DNA of 64,000 bases from Palsa-147 sp963771905 (GCA_963771905.1 CAVYVI010000009.1:124001-188000); one strand, 5' to 3'. Positions 47,406 to 57,292 are shown, counted from the first letter of the stretch. Notes: a model not told the origin generated them from the letters alone. Numbers and translations: made by a program.

Positions 47406-48500
47406 TTACAGCTTGTAAACCTTGTGAGCGCGGGCGTGGGCTTCCTGGTCCTGGCGGCCAGTGTCGGGGTTAATGCCGCGGGCGAGCGCGATGTGATACG
47501 TCAGCAATTGCAGCGGGAGAAGATGAATGAACGGCGCGAGCCACGACGCCATTTCCGGCAACACAATGATGTGCTCGGCGGCGATATCGCGATTTGCCGC
47601 AGGGACGGCAATTGCGACGCGGAGCATCCCGAGCTCGCCCGCGGCGCGTAGAATCGTTCGCGCGCGTTCGTCGGAAGCGTCGCCCGTGAGCATCGCCACC
47701 ATGACCGCGCGCGAGTCGATCTCGGAAAACGGGCCGTGGAGAATTTCTTCCGTCTCGAAGCCTTCGGCCGCGATGTAACTCGTCTCTTTGATTTTTAGCG
47801 CAACTTCGCTCGCAGTCGCCCAGCCCGTTCCCGCGCCGACAAATACAAGGCGGTTGCGTTCGGCCACTTGCTTGGCCACTTCGCGGATCTTGATTTCGCT
47901 GCGCAGCGTCAGCCGCATCAACGACGGCACTTTTTCGAGAGCCGCGCGGACGCCCGGGGGATCTTTCAGCCAACCGCGTTGCTCGAGGACAGGAACAATC
48001 CACATTCCGAGGGCAGCGAGAGCGGTGGTGTAGCTCTTGGTGTATGCGAAGGCGACTTCCTGATCGCAGGTTTCGATATGAAAATCCGCGCCGCGAATTC
48101 CTTCGCCAGGTTTTTGTCCCGTGACAGCTACGGTCATCGCACCCGCCGCCCGCGCGGCACGCAGCGCTTCCACCGATTGCGTGGTCGTGCCGGTGTGCGT
48201 GATGACGACGGCGACGTCCTCCGCAGTCAGAACGATGGGATAGTGCACGAATTCGAAGGACTGTTCCGCGCGGGCCCACGCCTTTCCGCCGGAATGGTGC
48301 CGCATCCAGCGCTCGGCCACGTTCGCGGCGTTCAGCGAAGTGCCGATGCCGATGAACATGAAACGCTTTCTGCCGGCGGCCGCGGCGGCGGCGCGTTCAA
48401 TCGTCGCGCGCTGTTTGGCGAACACCTGTTCGATCCACTCGGGCTGCGACTGAATCGCGTCGTAGAGAAAGAAGGGATGAACGGTTCGCGTCTCGGCCAT
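47406..48500 (-). CDS. SIS-domain sugar isomerase/deaminase-like protein
   Basis: 364 residues with two SIS domains. The first is at FIGIGTSLNAANVAERWM to AVVITHTGTTTQSVEALRAA (residues 48-110), the second at LVFVGAGTGWATASEVALKIKETSYIAAEGFETEEILHGPFSEI, which closely follows the GlmS isomerase active-site region. No glutaminase domain is present, so it may be an AgaS/FrlB-like phosphosugar deaminase or isomerase. The start is the ATG at 48500 (GGAG nine bases upstream); another ATG lies six bases earlier. Confidence 0.8.
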   Translation of the reverse strand: MAETRTVHPFFLYDAIQSQPEWIEQVFAKQRATIERAAAAAAGRKRFMFIGIGTSLNAANVAERWMRHHSGGKAWARAEQSFEFVHYPIVLTAEDVAVVITHTGTTTQSVEALRAARAAGAMTVAVTGQKPGEGIRGADFHIETCDQEVAFAYTKSYTTALAALGMWIVPVLEQRGWLKDPPGVRAALEKVPSLMRLTLRSEIKIREVAKQVAERNRLVFVGAGTGWATASEVALKIKETSYIAAEGFETEEILHGPFSEIDSRAVMVAMLTGDASDERARTILRAAGELGMLRVAIAVPAANRDIAAEHIIVLPEMASWLAPFIHLLPLQLLTYHIALARGINPDTGRQDQEAHARAHKVYKL

Positions 48501-48581
48501 TTGCATTTTCTCCGGCGGCAGTGTATCCGATACATTCGCGTTTCGCGAACGACAAATTGGACTTCTGGACCGGTGAACGAG

Positions 48582-48845
48582 ATGCCTCGCTATCTATCGC
48601 AACACACCATCGCTTGTCTTACGCGGCAGGGCGCGGAAGAATTGACCGCGCGGCTGAGCGCCGCAACGCCAATTCACGCGCGCCGCGTCCTGCTCAGCAT
48701 GCACGATGGAAAGATGCTTGTGGAGTTCGACGCGAGCAGCCGCGAAGAACTCGAGAAATGGCTCGCGGCGGAGAAGTTTCATTTTGATTGGCTGCTGCGT
48801 ATCGAATACGAGTCCCACGAGGGCGTGCTCGTATCCGTGTCTTAG
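48582..48845 (+). CDS. Small conserved-looking soluble protein
   Basis: 87 residues, MPRYLSQHTIACLTRQGAEELTARL...FDWLLRIEYES. The pattern of a short strand, helix, HARRVLLSMHDGKMLVEF and helix suggests a ferredoxin-like alpha/beta sandwich (DUF4242-like in shape). No catalytic motif. No strong ribosome site; an in-frame GTG lies nine bases upstream. Divergent from the SIS gene. Confidence 0.55.
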   Translation: MPRYLSQHTIACLTRQGAEELTARLSAATPIHARRVLLSMHDGKMLVEFDASSREELEKWLAAEKFHFDWLLRIEYESHEGVLVSVS

Positions 48846-49094
48846 CACGAGGCGCGTCAACTGGAGTGAGCTTGTCCGCCCAGAGGCGAATCTGTAGCGA
48901 AAGCGCGTTCCCATCCCTTACGATGCGAGCGGCGCGAGAATATCTGCAAATTCCGGAATCGCGGGCCACCACCTCGCGTCTATACTGGGAGAGATCTGGG
49001 GGTACTGCGGCGGCTTGTGCTTCGTAGGTGCCTGCTCGTCCCGAGCCCAAAACGAAGTCAGCGACCTCCCCGATAATTAGTTAAGGAGCACGAT

Positions 49095-49958
49095 ATGTCC
49101 GAATACGCGCATCCGGAAGTGTTGGTATCGACTGAATGGGTGGCTGCTCACTCGAAAGACCCCAAGATTCGACTGGTTGAGGTCGATGTGGACACCTCGG
49201 CCTATGACCAAGGGCACATCGCCGGCGCTGTGGGTTGGAACTGGCAAACGCAACTCCAGGATGGCATTCGCCGGGATCTGATTGACAAGACGGCGCTGGA
49301 AGCCCTTCTCGGCCAGTCCGGGATTTCGAACGACACAACGATTATTCTCTACGGCGACAACAACAACTGGTTCGCCGCCTATGCGTTTTGGCAGCTAAAG
49401 TATTATGGCCACATCGATGTCCGCCTGATGAACGGCGGCCGGAAGAAATGGCTCGAAGAGAAGCGCCCGCTCGTGACCGACGCACCTCAGGTCAAGCCCG
49501 CGACGTATCGCGCCACTGGACCCGATCAGAGCGTTCGCGCCTATCGCGACGATGTGGAAGCTATGGTGGAACACAAGACCCCTGGCCAGCTCGTCGATGT
49601 TCGCTCAAATGACGAGTTCACCGGCAAAGTCATCGCGCCTCCGGGAATGACCGAAACCGCGCAGCGCGGCGGACACATCCCGGGCGCCGCGAATATTCCG
49701 TGGGCGCAGGCCGCCGCCGAAGATGGCACCTTCAAGCCAGCTGACGCGCTGAAGCAGCTCTATCAGACCAAAGGCATCACGGGAAAGGACGAGATCATCG
49801 CTTACTGCCGGATCGGAGAGCGCAGCTCGCACACGTGGTTCGTCCTCAAATATTTACTCGGTTACGACAACGTGCGCAACTACGATGGTTCGTGGACGGA
49901 GTGGGGAAATCTGGTTGGCGCGCCCATCGAGAAGGAAGTCGCGGCCGCCGCGCATTAA
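49095..49958 (+). CDS. Thiosulfate/3-mercaptopyruvate sulfurtransferase (rhodanese)
   Basis: 287 residues with two rhodanese domains. The C-terminal one carries the catalytic Cys238 in AYCRIGERSSHTWFVL, a CRxGxRxS loop also known from actinobacterial CysA/SseA-type enzymes. The N-terminal domain (VEVDVDTSAYDQGHI, YGDNNNWFAAYAFW) is non-catalytic. It transfers sulfane sulfur to cyanide or thiols. AAGGAG precedes the ATG; a terminator follows the stop. Confidence 0.92.
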   Translation: MSEYAHPEVLVSTEWVAAHSKDPKIRLVEVDVDTSAYDQGHIAGAVGWNWQTQLQDGIRRDLIDKTALEALLGQSGISNDTTIILYGDNNNWFAAYAFWQLKYYGHIDVRLMNGGRKKWLEEKRPLVTDAPQVKPATYRATGPDQSVRAYRDDVEAMVEHKTPGQLVDVRSNDEFTGKVIAPPGMTETAQRGGHIPGAANIPWAQAAAEDGTFKPADALKQLYQTKGITGKDEIIAYCRIGERSSHTWFVLKYLLGYDNVRNYDGSWTEWGNLVGAPIEKEVAAAAH

Positions 49959-49990
49959 TCAGGAACGAAAACTTCAAGACTGAAATTGAA

Positions 49991-50014
49991 AGGGGCGCTC
50001 ACGCGGGCGCCCCT
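49991..50014 (+). terminator. Terminator after the sulfurtransferase gene
   Basis: An 8-bp GC stem (49991-49998 with 50007-50014) around an 8-base loop, about 30 bases after the stop. A T-rich tract follows only after 17 bases (50031-50036), so its strength is moderate. Confidence 0.5.
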
Positions 50015-50048
50015 ATTCGTTGGTGTGTCATTTTTTCATGCCAAGGTT

Positions 50049-50573
50049 TCAGCGCAATTGTCCCGGCTCGACGCCGTCGTGACGAGCCTGATCCTGGAGC
50101 GCACTAATCTTCGCGACGAGATCTCGCCGCTGCTTCTGTAGCGTGTCGATCTCCCCCTGCCAATCTGCCCGCCGCATTTGATTGGGTTGTACACCGAGTG
50201 CCGCCGTCGGATTACCGTTGAGCGCGGACTGGTAATCCGCGATTTTTCCGTCGATGTCAGCCACCTGGCCGTTCAACTTGTCGAATTGAGTGCGGTACCA
50301 CGCCGCATCTTTCCCTCTCGCGGTGCCGTTCTTCAATTTTGCTTGGCTCGATTTGGAAGCGCCGTTGGAGTTTGACGAAGCGCCCGCGTTGGAACTGATG
50401 TCGTCGTTAGTCCAGACTTTTTTCGCGGGAGCCGGATTTGCGGGCGCAGGCGAATTGTTCGCCGTCGCCGGGGCGGGTGGAGGTGCTGGGCTCTGCTCCT
50501 GAGCCGGCGATCGCGGAGCCAAGAGCAGCGCGGAGAGCAGCAGGACCGTTGCGAACAAGGGCCGGAACTTCAT
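50049..50573 (-). CDS. Secreted Pro/Ala-rich coiled-coil protein, unknown function
   Basis: 174 residues. Signal peptide (cleavage near SPAQ, residue 25), a Pro/Ala/Asn-rich disordered stretch to about residue 60, VWTNDDISSNAG, then a helical coiled-coil half with WYRTQFDKLNGQVADIDGKIADYQ and WQGEIDTLQKQRRDLVAKIS. AAGGAGG lies five bases before the ATG at 50573. I do not recognise a named family. The next gene on this strand, ending 38 bases upstream, is also secreted and unknown. Confidence 0.7.
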   Translation of the reverse strand: MKFRPLFATVLLLSALLLAPRSPAQEQSPAPPPAPATANNSPAPANPAPAKKVWTNDDISSNAGASSNSNGASKSSQAKLKNGTARGKDAAWYRTQFDKLNGQVADIDGKIADYQSALNGNPTAALGVQPNQMRRADWQGEIDTLQKQRRDLVAKISALQDQARHDGVEPGQLR

Positions 50574-50610
50574 AGTAGCCTCCTTCATCGAAGATCAATC
50601 CACACGAAAG

Positions 50611-51537
50611 CTAAGGATCGCCGGGCAGCGACCCGCCGTGCGCCAGTTCGTCCTGAACGAGGGCGAGCGCATGCGCGGGCGGCCCAATGCGGCGGTACCG
50701 GGTGATTTCCGTTACATCGTGCTCCTCGAATGAGAACAAGAACTTCCGCCCTGAGAAGTCGAATTGAATCCGCGACGGCAGCCAGACGTCCGGTGCCACC
50801 TCTCCGTTTTCGAGTACAAAATGGCTGCCGCGATAGAGCTTTCCAAGAAAGCCGGCGCCGAAATAGACATCGCGAATGATGTCCGCTTCGCCTCGGACCA
50901 GATGGCCGGAGGAATCGTCAATCCAGATTTTGGCTCGCGCATGGATCAAAACGTCCTCAGCGGTCGAGCGCGGCTGGAAATCCAGATTCGGTTCCAGCAC
51001 GAGGATGTCGAGAAGCCTCCCGTTGCGTGTTTCGTGGCCACCCCAAGTGGCTCGAAAAGCGCGCCGCGTCGTTTCGACGAGTTCGTTGCGCTGCTGCAGT
51101 CTCTTTTGCGATTTTTCGTAGGCTGCTTGCTCGCGCGAGTCTTGCGGGTTGCATGCGATTTCGAGCACTTGCTCCCAGTCGCGTAACTGCTTGCGGTACG
51201 AGGCAGCATCGACGGGAGAGGTGCCGTTTTTGACAAGCATCCGCAGCGTTCCCGTGCCGGTTGGCACCACGCGGTACGTTTTGTCTTCCGCAACGCGCCG
51301 ATCGGACCCGGTCCGAGTGACGCGATGTTCGAACCGTTCGTATTCCTCGAGCGCGAGATCGTCGCGGTGCTGCGCCTCGATAACGCGGTCGGCGAGCGCA
51401 CGAATCTCCGTTTCGGAAGGCGCATTCGATTGCCCGGCGGCCAAGGCATTCTTCGCCGCGACGGCACGCGCCGGACCGACCCAGCCAACCGCCAAGCTCA
51501 CAGACAAGAATGCCGCCAGAAAGTACTCTGCTTTCAT
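50611..51537 (-). CDS. Secreted protein of unknown function
   Basis: 308 residues from the ATG at 51537. Signal segment (residues 1-25), helical ALADRVIEAQHRDDLALEEYERFEHRVTR, two Cys-poor beta-rich stretches, and a C-terminal half with DILVLEPNLDFQPRS, GHLVRGEADIIRDVYFGAGFLGKLYRG and VWLPSRIQFDFSGRKFLFSFEEH. The layout recalls LolA/RseB-like lipid-binding sheets found in many acidobacterial secreted proteins, but this is inference. No catalytic motif. It lies upstream of the coiled-coil gene on the same strand. Confidence 0.65.
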   Translation of the reverse strand: MKAEYFLAAFLSVSLAVGWVGPARAVAAKNALAAGQSNAPSETEIRALADRVIEAQHRDDLALEEYERFEHRVTRTGSDRRVAEDKTYRVVPTGTGTLRMLVKNGTSPVDAASYRKQLRDWEQVLEIACNPQDSREQAAYEKSQKRLQQRNELVETTRRAFRATWGGHETRNGRLLDILVLEPNLDFQPRSTAEDVLIHARAKIWIDDSSGHLVRGEADIIRDVYFGAGFLGKLYRGSHFVLENGEVAPDVWLPSRIQFDFSGRKFLFSFEEHDVTEITRYRRIGPPAHALALVQDELAHGGSLPGDP

Positions 51538-51761
51538 CGGTGCGAGGACTTTGGTGCGTCCATTTGTCGGATTCCGTAGGGATGGCCCCGGTTGCAACTC
51601 TATTTTAGAAGAAAAGCGGATGGGGTGGCGATAATGCCATCGGCCCGTGCGTATGAGTCTATGGCCGAGCCGAAAGTCATTCGAGTATAGTTACGACTAC
51701 AACCCATTTGTCTCGATTAATTTCGTTCTTCGGCGCGAACTTTTTCGGGTAGCGAACCGTC

Positions 51762-51767
51762 TATACT
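51762..51767 (+). promoter_or_regulatory. -10 element giving a nearly leaderless MacB-like message
   Basis: TATACT is ten bases upstream of the ATG at 51777, which predicts transcription start about three bases before translation. There is no ribosome site and the -35 is weak. Confidence 0.4.
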
Positions 51768-51776
51768 GATATTCGT

Positions 51777-53042
51777 ATGAACCAGCCTTCGTCATCGAGC
51801 CGGTCACGTGAGGCGAGTGTGGCCTTTCGTGAAACTCTGTCGATCGCTATCGATACGCTTCGAGTGCATAAACTCCGCACTTTCTTGACGTTACTCGGCA
51901 TCATTCTGGCAGTTACGACTCTAGTAGCAGTCATGTCTATCTTAAACGGTCTCAACGTCTATGTCGCGGACAAGGTCGCCAATATCGGCGCGAACGCCTT
52001 TGTCGTCGACCGCATCGGCATCATCACCAATTTTGAGGAGTGGAACAAGGCGCGGAAGCGTCCGCCGCTCGAGATCACGGATCTCGAAGCGCTCCGGGAC
52101 GAAATGAGGCTGGCCACGAATGTCGCTGGTGAGATGCAGACCGTTGCCGACGTCCGCTTTGGCAATGATCTGCGCGAGAACGTAAACATCATGGGAACGA
52201 CGCCCAATTACGCCGAAATTCGCGACGTCGAAGTCTCCTCGGGCCGCCTGCTGACGGATACCGAGGAGAGTCACCGCTCCAACGTGTGCGTAATCGGCGC
52301 CGATGTTGCGAATCAGTTCTTCCTCGGAACCGATGCGATTGGCAAAATGATTCGTGCGGGCGCGGAGCAATACGAAGTGGTAGGCGTCGCGGCGGCAAGA
52401 GGAACGGTCCTCGGTCAATCGCTCGACAACTTCGTCATGATGCCGCTCGGCACGTACCGCAAAGGCTGGCTTGCTCCTTTGGACTCCATCACGATTTTCG
52501 TGGAAGCGCCGACTCCGGATTTGATGCCTGCTTCGGAAGATGAGGCAAGAATGTTGTTGCGCGCGCGGCGGCACGTGCCCTACGCGGACGATGATAATTT
52601 CGCCATCGTCGCGCCCGCTTCGATTACGGGCCTGTGGAATCGCATCACGGGGAACGCGTTTGGGATTGCGATATGGCTGACGTCGATATTTCTCGTCGTC
52701 GGCGGAATCGTCATCATGAATATCATGCTGGCGAGCGTCACCGAGCGAACTAGGGAAATCGGCCTGCGGAAGTCACTCGGTGCGCGGCGCGCACACATCA
52801 TTCTTCAATTTCTCGTGGAATCCTCACTGCTTTCGGCGACGGGCGGAGGCGTCGGCGTGATTCTCGCTCTTGTGCTAGCTACGATCGTGCGGTCACTGAC
52901 GCCGCTGCCGATTTCCACGCCCGTGTTCACGATTGTGATTGCACTGACGCTTTCGACGGCGGTCGGATTGTTCTTTGGCATTTATCCGGCGATGCGCGCC
53001 GCCCGGCTCGATCCCATCGACGCACTGCGTGCCGAGAACTAG
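51777..53042 (+). CDS. MacB-like ABC transporter permease
   Basis: 421 residues. An N-terminal transmembrane helix after LRVHKLRTFLTLLGI, a large periplasmic MacB_PCD domain (residues 65-290), then three C-terminal helices (FtsX-like) with SVTERTREIGLRKSLGARR and ending PAMRAARLDPIDALRAEN. It belongs to the mechanotransmission (type VII) ABC family, which moves periplasmic substrates without transporting through the membrane. No ATP-binding subunit is encoded nearby. The second permease follows seven bases later. Confidence 0.87.
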   Translation: MNQPSSSSRSREASVAFRETLSIAIDTLRVHKLRTFLTLLGIILAVTTLVAVMSILNGLNVYVADKVANIGANAFVVDRIGIITNFEEWNKARKRPPLEITDLEALRDEMRLATNVAGEMQTVADVRFGNDLRENVNIMGTTPNYAEIRDVEVSSGRLLTDTEESHRSNVCVIGADVANQFFLGTDAIGKMIRAGAEQYEVVGVAAARGTVLGQSLDNFVMMPLGTYRKGWLAPLDSITIFVEAPTPDLMPASEDEARMLLRARRHVPYADDDNFAIVAPASITGLWNRITGNAFGIAIWLTSIFLVVGGIVIMNIMLASVTERTREIGLRKSLGARRAHIILQFLVESSLLSATGGGVGVILALVLATIVRSLTPLPISTPVFTIVIALTLSTAVGLFFGIYPAMRAARLDPIDALRAEN

Positions 53043-53049
53043 GGTATTT

Positions 53050-54294
53050 ATGAAGCAGGACTTTCGCGAAAATCTGGCTCTCGCCTTCGACACGCTGCGC
53101 ACGCACAAGCTGCGCAGCTTTCTGGCGGTGCTTGGCGTGATGATCGGTGTCGCACTCATAATCTTGGTCGTCGGTTTCGTGCAGGGATTCCGCTTATCGA
53201 TCCAGGATGAAATCACGCAGGAGGGGCTCGACACCGCCTGGGTCCAGCGGTTCAATCAGGACTTCGGCAACGACGGCCGTCGCCCAAAGGAGGAGCGCGA
53301 GCGCAAGGCTCTGACGCTCGAAGACGGCGAAGCGATTTTGCCGTCGTGCCCGGCGGTGAAGGCCGTCGCAATATCCGTTTTCGAATGGGAACAGACGCAC
53401 AGCGTGCGCTATCAGAAAAATGAAGTCCAGGGAATCGAATTTCGCGGCACGTTCCCAGCGTTCCTCGAGGTGTATTCGAACGCGCAGATGAGCGCCGGGC
53501 GTTTCTTCACCGAGCCGGAGAATATTCATCGCGATAATGTCGCGGATATTGGAGAGAACGTCGCAACGGCCCTCTACGGCGGAATTACAGACGCGGTCGG
53601 CAAAGACATCATGGTGGACGGCTCGACGTTCCGCGTTATCGGCGTCCTGCAGAAGCCGACGGGCAGTTTCGGATTGAACGATGAAGATCGCCGCGTGATT
53701 TTGCCGTACTACACATTTCGCAAACTCTATCCCGCGGCGTATGAGACTTTCATCCGCTTTCTGGCGTATCCGGGAAAGGTGGATGCCGCGGTCGATCAGG
53801 TACGCGACCTTTTGAGGCGCCGGCGCGACGTGCCTTACGACAAGCCGGATAATTTCTTCATTCAGACCAATCAGGAAACGGCGCAACAGTTCAACGACAT
53901 TATCAAGAGCACGGTAATCGCGATTGTCGTGCTGAGTTCAATCGGATTACTCATCGGAGGGGTGGGCGTGATGAACATCATGCTCGTGTCCGTTACCGAG
54001 CGGACGCGAGAGATCGGCGTGCGGAAAGCGATCGGAGCGCGAAGAGCCGATATCGCCTGGCAGTTTTTATTCGAGGCCATGACCCTCACGGGCCTCGGCG
54101 GATTTGTGGGGATTCTGGTTGGCGGTGGCGCCGTGCTGTTGATTCCCTTGCTGACATCGATGAAGGCCGTGGTTGCGCCATGGGCCGTGGTTATCGGTCT
54201 CAGCGTGTCCGTGACCATCGGAATGATATTCGGTGTTTGGCCCGCCGTGAAAGCGGCAAGCCTTGATCCCGTCGAAGCGCTGCGCTACGAATGA
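53050..54294 (+). CDS. MacB-like ABC transporter permease, second copy
   Basis: 414 residues with the same plan as its neighbour: LRTHKLRSFLAVLGVMIGVALIILVVGF, a MacB_PCD domain, and an FtsX half with SVTERTREIGVRKAIGARRADI and PAVKAASLDPVEALRYE. The two are paralogous and likely form a heterodimer with a shared ATPase encoded elsewhere. Chosen start ATG 53050; no strong ribosome site, consistent with coupling to the upstream stop. Confidence 0.87.
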   Translation: MKQDFRENLALAFDTLRTHKLRSFLAVLGVMIGVALIILVVGFVQGFRLSIQDEITQEGLDTAWVQRFNQDFGNDGRRPKEERERKALTLEDGEAILPSCPAVKAVAISVFEWEQTHSVRYQKNEVQGIEFRGTFPAFLEVYSNAQMSAGRFFTEPENIHRDNVADIGENVATALYGGITDAVGKDIMVDGSTFRVIGVLQKPTGSFGLNDEDRRVILPYYTFRKLYPAAYETFIRFLAYPGKVDAAVDQVRDLLRRRRDVPYDKPDNFFIQTNQETAQQFNDIIKSTVIAIVVLSSIGLLIGGVGVMNIMLVSVTERTREIGVRKAIGARRADIAWQFLFEAMTLTGLGGFVGILVGGGAVLLIPLLTSMKAVVAPWAVVIGLSVSVTIGMIFGVWPAVKAASLDPVEALRYE

Positions 54295-54342
54295 CCCCTC
54301 ACCCTGAGATTTTGCACAGCGGAGCCTCAAATTCCATCGTGG

Positions 54343-54828
54343 ATGGACACAGTCGTGAAATCACACGCGCTCGGAAATAAAGTTGAACTCCTTCAGCTCT
54401 TGAGCGAAGCGTACGAGAAGAAGACGTGGCACGGGCCCAATTTGAGGCAGTCGCTGCGCGGCGTCTCGGCGCGCGAGGCCGCGTGGCGGCCCGGTTCGGG
54501 GCGGCACAATATTTGGGAGCTCACGCTGCACGCCGCGTACTGGAAATACGCTGCCCGGCGACATTTGCTGAGCGGACCGCGGGGATCGTTCGTACTGGAA
54601 GGAAGCAACTGGTTTCAGGCGCCGGTTTCGCCGACTGAGGCCGCGTGGCGCCGCGACCGGGAGTTTCTGGATCGCGAACATCGCCAGTTGTACGCAGCCG
54701 TGGCCGACCGGCGTCACTCACGCGCAGTACAGAAGCACGCCCGGATGATCTTCGGCGTCGCGTTTCACGACATTTATCACGCCGGGCAAATTCGTATTCT
54801 GCTACGCCTCCAAGAGAAGAGCCGCTGA
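54343..54828 (+). CDS. DinB/YfiT-like putative metalloenzyme
   Basis: 161 residues, four-helix bundle of the DinB/YfiT superfamily. The putative metal triad is His63 (LTLHAAYW), His142 and His146 (FHDIYHAGQI). Some members are thiol-dependent S-transferases (bacillithiol/mycothiol); others have no known activity. It follows the two permeases on the same strand but with a 48-base gap, so co-transcription is possible. Confidence 0.8.
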   Translation: MDTVVKSHALGNKVELLQLLSEAYEKKTWHGPNLRQSLRGVSAREAAWRPGSGRHNIWELTLHAAYWKYAARRHLLSGPRGSFVLEGSNWFQAPVSPTEAAWRRDREFLDREHRQLYAAVADRRHSRAVQKHARMIFGVAFHDIYHAGQIRILLRLQEKSR

Positions 54829-54861
54829 CGCTTCATCCAGGAACAAGCGCCTCGCTGACGC

Positions 54862-57087
54862 TCAACGCGAACTTGTCAGTAGTCCGAATACCGCAACGCT
54901 GTTGGGCGTGCCGACGAACACTTTTCCATTGGCGATCATCGGAGTGACGTATTTGTTGCCGCCGCCGAACTGGTCCGCTCCGCTCGGCGCCTGATTGCTG
55001 TTGTACAGTTCGTTCGGAAAATTGCCCGCGTCAAACGCGTGCAGCACCGCGGTGCTCGTGTTCTCGACACCCCAGATAATGCCATTCGATGTTCCGTTCG
55101 CCGAAACGCTCGGGAGCAATCCCGGATACGTGAAACTCACTCCTGTTTTCGCCGGGCTCGAAGAAAGCTGAGCATTGCTGATCGAGAAGGCGCTCAACGC
55201 GCCGCCCTGGGGACAATAGAAAACGGTGTTGTTGAAATATGCCGGCACGCCCCAGACGCCGCCTGGTAGCGCGCCGCTGAGCTCCTGGTAAATATTGTTG
55301 CTGGTCGAGCTGAACTTGCCCATGTTGGTGCGATCCACGATGTACATATTGCCGTCCTTGCCGGCCGCAACCGCAAGCTGGTGCGTGTTTCCGTTCGTAT
55401 CGGTGAGATCCGGTAAGAGCATGGGCCCGCCCGAACCCAGATCCGTATCTCCGTCGGACTCGCTGACCGTGTTGCTCATGTTGAAATAATCCACGACCGC
55501 GAGCGAATTGTTGGCCGTGGACAATTTCACGAAGGCGTTGCCGTAATCGCCCTGGCTTGGAAATCCACTGGCATTCAGCGTCGTTTCAAACGCACCATTC
55601 GCGACTGCCACATAAATGTTGCCCTGCGAATCCGCCGCCGGCCCTCCGCCGCTGTGCCAGATCGAACCAGACCCATACTGTCCGTTAGCTGTATTGGCAC
55701 CATTCGCCGTGAGATTGAAGACGACGGATTGTTTGAGCGTGGATTCGTTGTAGCCGATGATCCACGCCGAGTAGTCAGGATTATCGCAGTGCGACGCCCA
55801 CGTCGTGTACACCACGCCGTTCAAGAGAAGCAGCGCGGCGCGGTCCTTGTACTGCGCCGGATTAAACGTTTGGGTGCCGTTGGAGCTGCCCGCGCCGGTT
55901 CCCGGGTATGTTGCAACGATCTCGGTCGGGCCGCCGAGCATTTCTGCACCGGTGGTGACGTCGAGCGCGTGGATTCGCTGGTGGTAATTACCGCTGCCGT
56001 CCTTCGACATCGTGACGACGAAAATCAAGCCATTTGGCCCGGCGCTCCGGTCGATCACCGGAGTGGAGGTGATGCCGATCGTCGGCGTTACTTGGCCGCA
56101 ACCGCGGTCATCGCTTGGCGATTCGCCAGCCTCTAGCAAGATCTGCGGAGTGTCGTGCCATAACGACGCCTCCGTGTCCGCGTTGTAGGCGTAGACGCTG
56201 TCGTTTTCTGTCGCGACGAACACGACGTTTTGCGACACACCGCCCACAGTCAGCGCCGAGAGATAAAGCGGCTCAGCGTCCACGAGGCCGTCAGCGGCCA
56301 AAGAGCCGAGCAGGCCGAACGTGTGGAAGTCGACGTTGGTGGTCGTTAGCGCACTCTCCGTTGAGTTCAAGCCCGACCGCGAGAGATCGTTGTGATATGT
56401 GACGACGTCGGTCCCGGATGTGCCGGACGCGTTGACCGTGAGAAGCGCGAATCCGCTCGTCGCATTGCCCGCCGTATTCGAGACCGTGACGGCGAACTGA
56501 TTGCCGCTCTCCTGCATCGTGGTGGACGCGATGATGTAAGACGACGATGTTGCGCCCGAAATATCTGTGATCGTTCCGTTGACGTTCTGTTCCCACTGGT
56601 AAGACAAAGGAGCAGTGCCGGTGACTGTGACCGAGAAGGTCGCGGGCTGCCCGGCCGTCACTGTGACGTTTTGCGGTTCCGTCTGGATCATGGGCGCTGT
56701 CGCTACAGCAGTCACGGAGAGAATTGCCCAGGTACTCATGATATTGCCGGCGGCGTTCGAGACAGTAACGGCGAACTGGTTGCCGTTCTGCTGCATCGTG
56801 GTGGACGAGATGGTGTAGGACGAGGACATCGCGCCATTAATATTGGAAACCGTGCCGTTCACCATTTGCTGCCATTGATAGCTGAGGGGTGCCGTGCCGT
56901 TGGCGACGACCGAGAACGTGGCGGGCTGTCCCGCGACCACACTTTGATTCGCAGGAGGCGTGACGATAGTGAGTGCCGTGGCCGGAGGCGCTGGCGAAAC
57001 CTCCGGGATGATTTTCCCCGCGCAACCGTAGATGAATCCAGCCAGAGCCAGAATGATTAAGGGATAGCCAATATTTCGAGTGCGCAT
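54862..57087 (-). CDS. Lipoprotein with Ig-like domains and PQQ-like propeller
   Basis: 741 residues. Signal peptide and lipobox (FIYGC, Cys near residue 22), two Ig-like domains each with GQPATFSV, LSYQWxQxVNGT and GNQFAVTVSN (residues 40-125 and 130-215), then a beta-propeller of PQQ/quinoprotein type (VFVATENDSVYAYNADTEASLW, GNIYVAVANG, GNMYIVDRTN). No PQQ- or haem-binding residues are diagnosable. Likely an exported, surface-bound adhesion or carbohydrate-binding protein. A longer frame to 57159 is rejected as it has no signal peptide. Confidence 0.82.
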   Translation of the reverse strand: MRTRNIGYPLIILALAGFIYGCAGKIIPEVSPAPPATALTIVTPPANQSVVAGQPATFSVVANGTAPLSYQWQQMVNGTVSNINGAMSSSYTISSTTMQQNGNQFAVTVSNAAGNIMSTWAILSVTAVATAPMIQTEPQNVTVTAGQPATFSVTVTGTAPLSYQWEQNVNGTITDISGATSSSYIIASTTMQESGNQFAVTVSNTAGNATSGFALLTVNASGTSGTDVVTYHNDLSRSGLNSTESALTTTNVDFHTFGLLGSLAADGLVDAEPLYLSALTVGGVSQNVVFVATENDSVYAYNADTEASLWHDTPQILLEAGESPSDDRGCGQVTPTIGITSTPVIDRSAGPNGLIFVVTMSKDGSGNYHQRIHALDVTTGAEMLGGPTEIVATYPGTGAGSSNGTQTFNPAQYKDRAALLLLNGVVYTTWASHCDNPDYSAWIIGYNESTLKQSVVFNLTANGANTANGQYGSGSIWHSGGGPAADSQGNIYVAVANGAFETTLNASGFPSQGDYGNAFVKLSTANNSLAVVDYFNMSNTVSESDGDTDLGSGGPMLLPDLTDTNGNTHQLAVAAGKDGNMYIVDRTNMGKFSSTSNNIYQELSGALPGGVWGVPAYFNNTVFYCPQGGALSAFSISNAQLSSSPAKTGVSFTYPGLLPSVSANGTSNGIIWGVENTSTAVLHAFDAGNFPNELYNSNQAPSGADQFGGGNKYVTPMIANGKVFVGTPNSVAVFGLLTSSR

Positions 57088-57292
57088 GGGCCTCACCGTA
57101 GCGTCGCCGGAACGATTTAGTCGTCGCGTCCGGCATTTTGCGGCCGCTGGTGGTCGCAACTGAAGCGATCTTTCCCCAAGACAGCCTAACCGCGCGCGTA
57201 CCTAGTCTAAGCGAGCCGCCCCGCACAATTGACCTGTCCTTGCGAACAGTTTTCGAACCTGCGCTAAAGCGACGAAACGGTCCCTCATATTA

